A DNA stretch of 64,000 bases from Mucilaginibacter sp. L3T2-6 (lineage in GTDB: Bacteria; Bacteroidota; Bacteroidia; Sphingobacteriales; Sphingobacteriaceae), in assembly GCF_030519355.1 (NCBI RefSeq), contig NZ_JAUMKC010000003.1, forward strand, positions 62,001 to 126,000. The letters are read 5' to 3'. A program made the translations under genes and the position numbers. Below, piece by piece: positions 50,722 to 59,906 of the stretch (position 1 is the first letter of the stretch; each line of letters begins with the position of its first letter). The notes under the pieces are model-generated. The model made no database searches and had not been told where the DNA came from. It saw only the letters and a list, made by a program, of their open reading frames with translations.

Positions 50722-51162
50722 CTATTCTTCTTCCTTCTTTAGGAAATTGCCGTTTTCATCAAAGAGCATGTCCTTACCTTGAATCTCTGCTTCATATCTT
50801 GTCTTTCCCTGCGCATCGGTTACTTTGCCTGCCTCACTGATCCTGGCTTTTTTAAAATGCGACTTTACATAAGCTGCGACCCCTGCCGGCAGGCTTGATG
50901 TGGGTATGGCATGTACTTCTTCAATGAACTGGCCGGCCGGCGTAAACTGAACCGACATATCCTCACCGGACTTACCGCCCCAGTTCGCTTCGAAATTTCC
51001 TTTTTCCTTTTCCCAGGTCACTTTGGCTGCCTGCGGATATTTTTTTGACAGGCTGCTTAATACGGCCTCCGGCACCTCACTTTTTTTAACCCTTTGAGCC
51101 AATACTGAGGTAGTGGCCAGCATCCCGCCAGCCAGCACCGACAATAAAATGATTCTTTTCAT
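50722..51162 (-). CDS. PepSY-like secreted protein
   Basis: A 146-residue exported protein (MKRIILLSVLAGGMLATTSVLAQ). Two PepSY-like halves (DUF2874 type): PEAVLSSLSKKYPQAAKVTWEKEKGNFEANW and GVAAYVKSHFKKARISEAGKVTDAQGKTRYEAEI. These periplasmic proteins are common beside OmpR/EnvZ-type pairs in Bacteroidota, as here, where the gene is divergent from the regulator. Possible sensor cofactor or target. The start at 51162 is the Met before the signal. Confidence 0.8.
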   Translation of the reverse strand: MKRIILLSVLAGGMLATTSVLAQRVKKSEVPEAVLSSLSKKYPQAAKVTWEKEKGNFEANWGGKSGEDMSVQFTPAGQFIEEVHAIPTSSLPAGVAAYVKSHFKKARISEAGKVTDAQGKTRYEAEIQGKDMLFDENGNFLKKEEE

Positions 51163-51282
51163 ATCGTTTTTTTTAACAATATTACCGCTGAAGTCTGTCA
51201 AGACTCTGCCAAAACTTTGTTGTCTTTTAGTTATCATCGATTGACAGTTTTTCGACAGATTGAAGCGTTATATTCGTTCGTC

Positions 51283-51960
51283 ATGAAAATACTGATAATA
51301 GAAGATGAGCCCGGGCTGCGCGAGGGCATGAGGGACTATTTAACCGATGCTGGTAATATTTGCGAAACTGCTTCAGGCTTTTATGAAGCGATCCAAAAGA
51401 TACAATTGTACCGTTATGACTGTATCATTCTTGATATTATGCTGCCCGGAGGCAGCGGCCTGCAGGTATTAGAAATGCTAAAACATGATAAGTTGCCGGA
51501 CGGTGTACTGATCGTTTCTGCCAAGAACGCCTTACCTGACCGGCTGTCCGGACTGAAACTGGGCGCCGACGACTATTTAACCAAGCCCTTCCATCTGTCA
51601 GAGCTTTTAGCGCGCGTTGAGGCGATTGTCCGCCGCAGAGCATTTGATGGCAGCCCATTTCTTGAATTCAATGAAATCAGGATAGATCTCGATGGAAAGC
51701 AGGTTTCAGTAAAAGGCAAAGCGGTTCGTTTAAGCCGCCGAGACTATATGTTGTTATTATACCTGATAGCCAATAAAAGCAAGATCGTTTCTAAGAATGC
51801 GATCGCCGAACATCTGTGGGGTGACGACATCGACATGGCCGATCGCTATGATTTTATCTATACCCACATCAAAAACCTCAGAAGAAAATTGATGGATGCC
51901 GGGTGCAAAGACTATATTCAATCAGCCTATGGCATGGGTTACAAATTTTCCGACAAATGA
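51283..51960 (+). CDS. OmpR-type response regulator
   Basis: A 225-residue regulator from ATG 51283. Receiver domain with IIEDEP, phospho-acceptor in CIILDIMLPG, Ser in LIVSAKN and Lys in LTKPFH; C-terminal winged helix with AVRLSRRDYMLLLYLIANKS and YIQSAYGMGYKFS. Its stop codon overlaps the kinase start (ATGA). Divergent from the PepSY gene, with about 120 bases between starts that probably hold shared control elements. Confidence 0.88.
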   Translation: MKILIIEDEPGLREGMRDYLTDAGNICETASGFYEAIQKIQLYRYDCIILDIMLPGGSGLQVLEMLKHDKLPDGVLIVSAKNALPDRLSGLKLGADDYLTKPFHLSELLARVEAIVRRRAFDGSPFLEFNEIRIDLDGKQVSVKGKAVRLSRRDYMLLLYLIANKSKIVSKNAIAEHLWGDDIDMADRYDFIYTHIKNLRRKLMDAGCKDYIQSAYGMGYKFSDK

Positions 51961-53204
51961 AACTCATGAGCAAGTATAACCGGATAGGGCTATGGTTCGC
52001 CGTTGCAGCAATGGTCATTACCGGACTCGTCTATTATTTCACCATCTCTTATATCCTTAATGGCCAGGTTGACCAGGATTTAGTTACTGAAGAAAAGGAA
52101 GTACTCGATTATGTGAAATCAAACGGACGCCTGCCGGCTGTCCTTGACCTGGAAAACCTCAAGATCAGCTTTGAGCCATCCGTTGCTCCGGTTAAAAGAG
52201 CGTTCCGCGATGCGGCTTTCTTTGATAAACGCGAGAATGAAACAGAATCCGGTCGGCAGTTAACGTCTTCGGTTGTTGTTCAGGGAAAGCTTTATCGCTT
52301 TTCCATTATCGAATCCAAGGCCGAAACCGACGACCTGGCGTGGTTGATCTTCGAAGTTACGCTAATGATCATTGCTGTTTTACTAACCGGCCTGTTCGTT
52401 TTAAACAGATTGGTCGTACGCCAGCTTTGGCAGCCTTTTTATGCCATTTTGAGCGAAATTACACGTTTTAACCTTACAGACCAAAACAACATCAGTAAAA
52501 TAAACACGCGCATCGACGAATTCAGACTGATGAACGACGAGATTACGTCGATGTCCAGCCGGGTGATCCGGGATTACCAGGATCTGAAAAATTTTACTGA
52601 AAATGCTGCGCATGAGCTCATGACACCGCTTTCGCTGGTAAATTTCAAAATGGACAACCTGGTACAAGAAGGATTGGTTTCTGATCGTCAAGGCGTACTG
52701 GTGGAAGAAATCTATCAGACATTGGCGAAGATGAAAAAGCTCAATAAGTCTATGCTCATGCTTGCGCGCATTGAAAACCGGCTATTTGACGAAAGGGAAA
52801 GCATCGATCTTGCCAATGCCATGTGTGACGCCTTAAAACAGTTCGAAGAACTTTTCCGGAAACGCGGGATAAACGTTTCCACGGCTATCGGGAGCGCTGA
52901 AATCGTAATAAATGCTGATGTATTACCGGTGCTGCTTAATAACCTTCTGTCCAATGCCGCCAGCCATAATTGCCAGAACGGTAAAATCCTCATCACAGTG
53001 TCACAAGGCTATATGTCGATTGCCAACACCGGGACTAACAAGCCTCTTGACGCGGGTGCTGTTTTCCAACGTTTTTATAAGGCTGCCGGTTCAGAAGGCA
53101 CTGGTCTGGGGCTCACGCTTATAAAAGAGATATGTGATACTTTTGGTATCATACTGCGATATGACTTCCATCAGGGGCTGCATATATTTGAATTAACATT
53201 TTAA
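51957..53204 (+). CDS. EnvZ/BaeS-type sensor histidine kinase
   Basis: A 415-residue kinase from ATG 51957. Two membrane helices (about 12-32, IGLWFAVAAMVITGLVYYF; about 142-165) flank a periplasmic domain of some 105 residues. HisKA has the phospho-acceptor in FTENAAHELMTPLSLVNF; the ATPase part has LLNNLLSNAASHN and GTGLGLTLIKEI, while the usual D-x-G-x-G box is weak (SIANTGTNKPL). Partner of the upstream regulator. Confidence 0.85.
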   Translation: MKLMSKYNRIGLWFAVAAMVITGLVYYFTISYILNGQVDQDLVTEEKEVLDYVKSNGRLPAVLDLENLKISFEPSVAPVKRAFRDAAFFDKRENETESGRQLTSSVVVQGKLYRFSIIESKAETDDLAWLIFEVTLMIIAVLLTGLFVLNRLVVRQLWQPFYAILSEITRFNLTDQNNISKINTRIDEFRLMNDEITSMSSRVIRDYQDLKNFTENAAHELMTPLSLVNFKMDNLVQEGLVSDRQGVLVEEIYQTLAKMKKLNKSMLMLARIENRLFDERESIDLANAMCDALKQFEELFRKRGINVSTAIGSAEIVINADVLPVLLNNLLSNAASHNCQNGKILITVSQGYMSIANTGTNKPLDAGAVFQRFYKAAGSEGTGLGLTLIKEICDTFGIILRYDFHQGLHIFELTF

Positions 53205-53275
53205 ATACAATGCCGCGCGAAAACCTTGAGGTTGGACCTTGTTTTATTTGATGTGCCGGACCGAACCGACCCCCG

Positions 53276-56200
53276 TCATCCTACCATTGTGTCACCGGAA
53301 ACGATCAGCCGTATGGCGGTAGTTTCCAGTGGTTCGGGCGCCGCGAGCTTTAAGCCGCCGTAGACCAGCCGTTCGTAGGGCACAGCATACTTCATCACGG
53401 CATCCGGGTCGTCGGTCAGGTCATCGTTGATGAGGGTTTTAAGCGTATCTTCGATATAAGCGTCGTCAAACGCGGTAGGCTGCGTGTGCAGCACATACTT
53501 TTCGGCGCCCGGCGTGGTATCCAGTACATAGCTGCCTGCCTGCTCCTGGAAGGTAGCGTAGCGTGAGGTAATGAAACCAAACCTGTGTACCTCCACGCTG
53601 TCGGGGTCTCCGCCGCTAAGCTGGTAAACTGCGTTGAACTGTGCCGTATACAGGGTCGCCGGCACGAGGTCCGGGAACTGGTAGGAGCCCTGCGTTAGCT
53701 TTTTAACCAGGCCGTTGGTCATGGGGTTACAGCCGCCGTGCGATGCTGCCTGGTTAAACAGGTAGATCAGCTGCTGGTCGCGGGGAAGCGAGCTATAGTT
53801 GGTTCCGTCAATGGGAATTTCCTGTACGGGCTCCCATACCAGTTGCTGCGTTAGCGGCGTTCCTGCCGGGTCGAGCAGTTGCAGCTCCAGTTTACTGCTA
53901 ATGGCCGGCAGGCCTTCGTAGCCGGCCCAGTCGTTATACATCGCGTTGATATACGGCTGGTCGAAATAGAGCTTTACCTGCGGGTTGTGGTAAAATACGG
54001 GCTTGCTCAGTTCATACCGCCCCTGCGCGTCGGGGAATGACCGGTCATAGTTGATATAGTTTTTCAGGTTAGCCAGTTTGAAGGCGTCCTGCTGGTCGTT
54101 GGCTGCCAGTTCCTGGTAGGCTTTGCTGTACTGGTGATAATGACCCAGCGGACCTTTGGTCCTGAAGCCGAAAATATGTGTCTTTACCTGTTCATTTGAG
54201 GTATTATTCACCCTGTCGAACGTTTTTACGCGTACGGCAAAGGTGGTATCGGGCCGCCAGACGGGTTGTATGGTCTTATTGATGGTGTCATCCAGCACTG
54301 CTGCTTCATTGATGAAACCGGTGTTGGTAATTGGGTTATCCGCCTGCCGGGCCTGCATGGTTTCCGTAGTGTAGGTTATTTGGTTCAGGTAGGTGAACGG
54401 ATTGCCTTCCGGTGTTTCGGTGACGTCTAATTCGGACGGGATATCCACGCTGGTTTTCAGCACGCGGCCGATGTAGATTTCCAGCTTGCCGGTTTCTCGG
54501 TTGACGGATACCAGTACCCTTTTGTATTGCTTTTCCGCTACCGTGCTGCCGGCGCAGTCAATGGTATATCTTTCGCTGGCGGCAACGGCGGCAACGGCAG
54601 CACCCTTATAACAGGTAAACAGAATGGTAAATTCAGGTATGGCATCAATGGCAGCATATCTTGTAAAAGCGTGCGCGGGGGTTGCCTGCACCAGGTGAAT
54701 GGCATAGCCCTTTTGGGTACCCGTTTCGCTGCTGCCGGTAACTTTATACAACAACGTACCGATACCGGCGGCGAAAGGGTTGAATGCAGCCGTAACCTCT
54801 GCCGTAAAACTGCCGTTTTCGATGTTGATGGCTGCAGCGTTTGGAATGATCAGGCCGTCTTCATTCGCGGTAAGGCGGTAGATGCTGCTGAGGCCGAGTT
54901 GCGGGGAATCGGTCTGATAAAAGCCGTCTTCGATACCCGGGCTGCCGGTGATGATGCCGTTTAAGTTCCCGGTGCTGGCTGCCGGGGAATTCATCGGCCA
55001 CTGGCCGACCAACCCGGCCTGGCCGTTGTGTTCCAGCGTCAGCACTTCCTGGGCGGTGAAGCTCCTGTCATAGAGGGCTGCAAAAAGCAGTGCCCGATCC
55101 ATCTCCAGCTCGCCATTGAGGCCGGCAGGAATATTGGCGGCGGGGAGCTGCAGGTGGCCGCCAAGTACGAGGTTGCCGGTATAACCGGAAACGATGGCTG
55201 CGGCCATGGTGAGCTTTACTTTACTGATGGGCTGGTTAGCATCATCATAAGTGATGACACCATTTTGTTGTGTGGCAGCTAAAGCTGATGTGCTGAGAAC
55301 GGTATCGGTAAAAATTGCCTGGCCGAAATCGCCGGGTTGGTATACCGGCTCGATAAAGTCGGCCGTCACGTTATTGGCGTTGTCGCCGAATTCCAGCTTT
55401 ACGTTTGCTACCGGCTCCGGGAAAACGATGGTAACGGTTCCGTCGCCGCCATCCAGGAACAGGCTGTTAGCGGTAAAGCTGGCTTCCTGCTTTATGCTGG
55501 CAGCAAGCCCGCTAAAGGTAAGGTTCAGTGCCTGGGCGGGCACCGGAACATCATCGGGGTAAGCGGTGTCCGCCGGTACATCTTTCCAGTTAACAACGCT
55601 GGTCTTGAAGACCTCGTCGAAACAGAACAAATCGCCCGCCCTGAAGCCCAGGGCGTCCAGGTCCAGCTGGTCGGTAAGGGTGCCGTTGCTGAAGCTGAAC
55701 ATATTTTGCGAGAGCAGGCGGATCTTGTTGTATTTATCCTTATCCGCGAATTGCCAGTAGCCGGGCTTGAGCTGGCTGAGGTCGATGGTGTTATCGCCGG
55801 TATTGGAATTGACGATGGCGGTTACGGCCTCATAAACGTTGTACGCTACCCAGGCTGAGCCGGCGTCATCCCAGGCGTACACACCAAGTTCCTTCAGCTC
55901 ATACTGGTGTTTCACCTGGGCCTTCACACCTTTTACCGGCGGGACAAGTTCTTTATACCCCGCCGGCAGCTGGCTGGAGGAGCCGCCGACCTGGGCATTG
56001 CCCGGCATAACGGGTTTCAGCAGCTCGATATCTACAAAGGTGTCCAGCGGGATAATTACATTTAAAACGTCGGTTTCATTAGTAAAATCGTATTTCCAGG
56101 CGGGATCACCGGGCGGCGGTATAGTGGCCAGGTCTTCCGAGGTGACGTAATTAACCGGGAAGCTTTCGTTCGACAGGATGTTGACGCCGGCTGCTGGCAG

Positions 56201-59200
56201 GTACCCGGCTTCCGGGTCGGGCAACGACAGTATGGGTACCTGCGTAAGGTCCTGATCGTTGTTGAAATGCCAGCTGACGTCGAGCGTAAACTTGATATCC
56301 GGGATCGGCCAGGGCAGGTTGAGCTTTACTTTTAAGCTGCCGGTGATGTTGAACGGATGCGGCGCTTCCATGGCCAGCGCGATGGCGATGCTCAGGCCGA
56401 ATTTGAATTTCCACACCTTCAGGTAGGCATAGCCGCTTACCTGTATAAAGCCGCCGATCTGTACGGGCTGGAAGCTGATAAAGCCGCCCATATCCAGCGC
56501 AGCGCCGAAGCCGACCTGCACGGGCCCGAACTTGCGGTGGAAATCATAGGCGATGCCCGCGCCGGCCTTGATGCCCTGCGTGGAGATCATGAGATAGAAA
56601 TGGCCCTTGAAGATGGTCAGGAGGCTGGCCTGTACCATGGCGGTCGCCGGGGTGTCTTTACCGATGTTGAGGTACCAGCCGGATGCGTTATTGAAGAAGA
56701 ACGCCATTTCGAGCTGGGCCTTTAACGAAACGATCCAGCCTTTGTCCTGTGGATGGTTCCTGTCGTTGGGAAGGTTGAAGTCGACACCCAGGTCGCCCAT
56801 GACGGATTGGTCGCTGATGACGATGAGGGCGCTGAACGGCGGGTCCCGGTCGTCATCCAGGCCGAGCCTTTTGCTGATGATAGCGGCCTGGCCCTGTATC
56901 AGGAATACATCCGGCAGGCCGAGCATCAAAAATACCTTGCTGGAAAATATATAACCGGTGTCGAATTTGGTGGCGATCGATGCGCCGATGCCTAAGGAGA
57001 AGCCCTGTTTTTGGTCGTCGAATTTGTCGATCTCGACCCCTTCACGGTGGGTTATCGCACTTGGGGCTTTATAATAATCCCACCAGGTGGCGTCTTCGGT
57101 TAAACCGGCAGCAGTTTTGGATGGACTGTAGTGCTGGCCTATCAGCCCCCTGAAGCCATAGATCCCGAGCCCGGTTGGCCCTAACGGGATGGCCGTCGGC
57201 AGCTCGAGGTCCATATCAACGATAAAGGAAGGGACGTCGGGCTTCAGGCGCATGGCGGCGCTGCCGGCAATGCGGAGCTTTGGCAGGGAAACAGAGATCC
57301 TGCCTACGTATTCCGTTTCGGTAACTTTGCCCTCCCCGTCCGGGTTTTTCATGGACAGGAAACCGTGCAGGATAAAATTAGGGTGGTGGGCTGCTATCGA
57401 GAGGTCTATCTCGATACCGTCAATGCTCAGGAATTGGTCAAATGGCTTGCCGGGGCCATTGTCATTGGTGAAATAGTATTTCAGGCCATTGCCGCCGACG
57501 CCTATGCCGGCGTTACCGGCGTTGAGCATGCCGTCGAAGCCGATATAATTGTAATTGCGTTCGATGCCATTGTGCATGCGTTTGTACGGCGCGAGGGTGA
57601 GTTCGGATACTTCAAGGCTCACCGGGCCGATATTTAACCTAAAGGCTTTCGGTACGGTTAGTTTTCCGCCTTCGAACTCGATATGTCCGTCATCCCAGAT
57701 GATGAGCTTATTGATGATGATGTCTTTTGGCAGCACCTGGCCGAGGACAGGGATGTCGGCTATAAAATCCAGCTTGCCGGCGACGCTAAGGTAAAAATGG
57801 CCGCCTTTTTCGCCGAGTTCGAGCTTGCTGATGGCAACAGTGAACACGTTCGGGAAGGTGAAGGCGGGCTGCTCTCCGAGGAAGGTGCCGGTAATGGAGA
57901 AATCACCGTTATCCATGATGTGTCCGTCTATCCGGATGACGGAGGGCTGGTTGTCTTCGCCGGTAAAGCCGGAGGGCAGGGTGATCTTGCCGCTGATAGC
58001 GGAATCAACGATGGCGTTCTGGCGGAAGGTGATGGAAAACTGATCAAGTTCTGCTTCGAAGTTGCCGAAATTGCGGTAAAGCAGGCCGTTGTCCTCGAGG
58101 GTTATTTTGCCGGATACGCCGCCGGTGCCGACGAACAAATTATCGGCGCTGATGGTAGCACTGGGTTTATTGGGCGCATCTGTACCAAACTTGGTGAAGC
58201 TGACGCTGGTATGCTGTACGTATATGCCGATAAAATCGACGGGGTAACCGGCGGCGGTGGCTTCCGGGATATTAGTGGTACTGCTCAGATCCAGCTTTGC
58301 ATTCTGAAGGCTGACTACGATGCCGGTATTGCCTATTTCTGCATACTCAGGGATAAGCGAGCCGCTTAGGGCCAGGTCTGAGCCAATGCCGGCTTCGGTA
58401 TCTACATAGAAGGTTCCGCTGCCGAATTGAAAAATGGATTTTACATTAGGGATTGGGGTGCCGTCCTGGGTTACGGGTTTTAATACAGAGGTTGGAAATT
58501 CAAGGCCGGCGGAAAGAGTGAGGGTGGCTTTGATTTTGGGTTTGATGAGATCTTTAATGTAGTCTTCTATCCCTCCAGGAACAATATGATTATAAAATTC
58601 TTCAAGTTTTTTTTTGGCATTTTCGAGACCGTTATCGAATATATAGATAGCATATAGTACTTCCGAAATGCTCTTTGGGATATTAGGATTAGTGCTGATT
58701 AATGTGGCAATCAAACTAACGGTTGGGGTTTGATCCTCAGGCAGGCTTAAATTTGCATTGGGATATAAAATATTTATATCGTCAACTAGCTGCTGATAAA
58801 TGGTGGTGTTGGTATCAACTGGGCTAACAAAAAAATTAAGGATATGAGCTATTACTTGTTCATCGGTTACTTTGAAAATATTGAGGCCTAATTGAAAAAG
58901 ACTCTCCGGATCAAGTGAAACATTAGAAAGATTAAAAGAACGCAGAAAAGAAAAAATGGCCCATTGGTATTGCAATGTTACCGGGAAAGAGGAAATATTA
59001 GTATCGCCGTTATCGTCTGAGTTCAACACCATACGCAGGCCAAAGGGTAAATCGAGGCCTATGCTTTGAGTAACAATATCAATTTTATAAAACGAGCTGT
59101 CCGAACGCTGTCCTTTTGAATATTGAAAGTTTTTATAATGAATACTACCGAGTACGCTATCCAGGCCATTTTTCGCAAAATCCAAAAAATCGGGCAAATC

Positions 59201-59263
59201 ATCTGCCGTTATCAGGTCTGATAATTGCGGGTAATATCTTGGGGTTATGGACGTGGTTGACAT
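53276..59263 (-). CDS. Giant DUF6603-like beta-rich protein with LamG-like C-terminal region
   Basis: A 1,995-residue protein without signal peptide or membrane helices. Residues 1-240 are helical/mixed. Residues about 240-1,030 are long runs of beta strands with recurring I-x-I patterns, including AIPLGPTGLGIYGFRGLIGQHY and DVFLIQGQAAIISKRLGLD, which fit the DUF6603 type. Residues about 1,240-1,620 contain LamG-like segments (ALLFAALYDRSFTAQEVLTL, GLVGQWPMNSPA). The C-terminus is an all-beta region with MKYAVPYERLVYGG. Function unknown; neighbours suggest a cell-surface or released assembly. Start ATG at 59263. Confidence 0.7.
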   Translation of the reverse strand: MSTTSITPRYYPQLSDLITADDLPDFLDFAKNGLDSVLGSIHYKNFQYSKGQRSDSSFYKIDIVTQSIGLDLPFGLRMVLNSDDNGDTNISSFPVTLQYQWAIFSFLRSFNLSNVSLDPESLFQLGLNIFKVTDEQVIAHILNFFVSPVDTNTTIYQQLVDDINILYPNANLSLPEDQTPTVSLIATLISTNPNIPKSISEVLYAIYIFDNGLENAKKKLEEFYNHIVPGGIEDYIKDLIKPKIKATLTLSAGLEFPTSVLKPVTQDGTPIPNVKSIFQFGSGTFYVDTEAGIGSDLALSGSLIPEYAEIGNTGIVVSLQNAKLDLSSTTNIPEATAAGYPVDFIGIYVQHTSVSFTKFGTDAPNKPSATISADNLFVGTGGVSGKITLEDNGLLYRNFGNFEAELDQFSITFRQNAIVDSAISGKITLPSGFTGEDNQPSVIRIDGHIMDNGDFSITGTFLGEQPAFTFPNVFTVAISKLELGEKGGHFYLSVAGKLDFIADIPVLGQVLPKDIIINKLIIWDDGHIEFEGGKLTVPKAFRLNIGPVSLEVSELTLAPYKRMHNGIERNYNYIGFDGMLNAGNAGIGVGGNGLKYYFTNDNGPGKPFDQFLSIDGIEIDLSIAAHHPNFILHGFLSMKNPDGEGKVTETEYVGRISVSLPKLRIAGSAAMRLKPDVPSFIVDMDLELPTAIPLGPTGLGIYGFRGLIGQHYSPSKTAAGLTEDATWWDYYKAPSAITHREGVEIDKFDDQKQGFSLGIGASIATKFDTGYIFSSKVFLMLGLPDVFLIQGQAAIISKRLGLDDDRDPPFSALIVISDQSVMGDLGVDFNLPNDRNHPQDKGWIVSLKAQLEMAFFFNNASGWYLNIGKDTPATAMVQASLLTIFKGHFYLMISTQGIKAGAGIAYDFHRKFGPVQVGFGAALDMGGFISFQPVQIGGFIQVSGYAYLKVWKFKFGLSIAIALAMEAPHPFNITGSLKVKLNLPWPIPDIKFTLDVSWHFNNDQDLTQVPILSLPDPEAGYLPAAGVNILSNESFPVNYVTSEDLATIPPPGDPAWKYDFTNETDVLNVIIPLDTFVDIELLKPVMPGNAQVGGSSSQLPAGYKELVPPVKGVKAQVKHQYELKELGVYAWDDAGSAWVAYNVYEAVTAIVNSNTGDNTIDLSQLKPGYWQFADKDKYNKIRLLSQNMFSFSNGTLTDQLDLDALGFRAGDLFCFDEVFKTSVVNWKDVPADTAYPDDVPVPAQALNLTFSGLAASIKQEASFTANSLFLDGGDGTVTIVFPEPVANVKLEFGDNANNVTADFIEPVYQPGDFGQAIFTDTVLSTSALAATQQNGVITYDDANQPISKVKLTMAAAIVSGYTGNLVLGGHLQLPAANIPAGLNGELEMDRALLFAALYDRSFTAQEVLTLEHNGQAGLVGQWPMNSPAASTGNLNGIITGSPGIEDGFYQTDSPQLGLSSIYRLTANEDGLIIPNAAAINIENGSFTAEVTAAFNPFAAGIGTLLYKVTGSSETGTQKGYAIHLVQATPAHAFTRYAAIDAIPEFTILFTCYKGAAVAAVAASERYTIDCAGSTVAEKQYKRVLVSVNRETGKLEIYIGRVLKTSVDIPSELDVTETPEGNPFTYLNQITYTTETMQARQADNPITNTGFINEAAVLDDTINKTIQPVWRPDTTFAVRVKTFDRVNNTSNEQVKTHIFGFRTKGPLGHYHQYSKAYQELAANDQQDAFKLANLKNYINYDRSFPDAQGRYELSKPVFYHNPQVKLYFDQPYINAMYNDWAGYEGLPAISSKLELQLLDPAGTPLTQQLVWEPVQEIPIDGTNYSSLPRDQQLIYLFNQAASHGGCNPMTNGLVKKLTQGSYQFPDLVPATLYTAQFNAVYQLSGGDPDSVEVHRFGFITSRYATFQEQAGSYVLDTTPGAEKYVLHTQPTAFDDAYIEDTLKTLINDDLTDDPDAVMKYAVPYERLVYGGLKLAAPEPLETTAIRLIVSGDTMVG

Positions 59264-59400
59264 TGTTATTTGCTTTTACGATTTAAATCTTTCATTCTTT
59301 TTCAATTACCCTGGGTTTGGCTTATCTATATTTTCAGTCATAACCAATTTATCAAGAGTACGACGCTAATTAGCCATCGTACCCTCAACCTAATCTGGTG

Positions 59401-59895
59401 CTATATTTCCTCTTGCTGGGAAATATTAGGGAATCCAACAAAATAAACGCTGTAGTTGTCTGAAGTCCATGTGCCATTTAATACCTTGATAATTATATCA
59501 ATTGTTGCAATTAAACTTTGCGTTTTGATCGGAAAGTTCCAGGGGACTCTAAAGTAATCGTCTGTTTTTCTACTTTCAAAAGCTTCAAGCATCGCTAAGC
59601 TCAATTCAGCTCCTTTTGAGGCGATTAATGTCTTTGTTTGATTCAATATATCTAGCATAATAACTTTATCGGCATTATTGGTAATTGTTCTATCGAACGG
59701 GATGCCCACCATGCCAATGTTTTCACCAAGCCTGTTAGAATCACATATACGGTAAATTTTCTTCAAATTTTCAGAAAAAGTATCTACCCCAAGATCTTCA
59801 AAAGTTTGGCATATGTAGTCACTCAAAACCTCAACGAATGCCTGATGGATCCAAAATCCATGGGAATTAAATTTAATGTATGTTATATTATCCAT
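59401..59895 (-). CDS. Putative immunity protein
   Basis: A 164-residue soluble protein starting MDNITYIKFNSHGFWIHQAF, helix-rich, no signal, no known family. It follows the toxin-like gene (59907-62264) after 11 bases, the standard place and size for an immunity gene in polymorphic toxin systems. The segment SENLKKIYRICDSNRLGENIGMV and DYFRVPWNFPI are its most distinctive parts. The role is inferred from position only. Confidence 0.5.
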   Translation of the reverse strand: MDNITYIKFNSHGFWIHQAFVEVLSDYICQTFEDLGVDTFSENLKKIYRICDSNRLGENIGMVGIPFDRTITNNADKVIMLDILNQTKTLIASKGAELSLAMLEAFESRKTDDYFRVPWNFPIKTQSLIATIDIIIKVLNGTWTSDNYSVYFVGFPNISQQEEI

Positions 59896-59906
59896 TTGAT
59901 TTTTGC

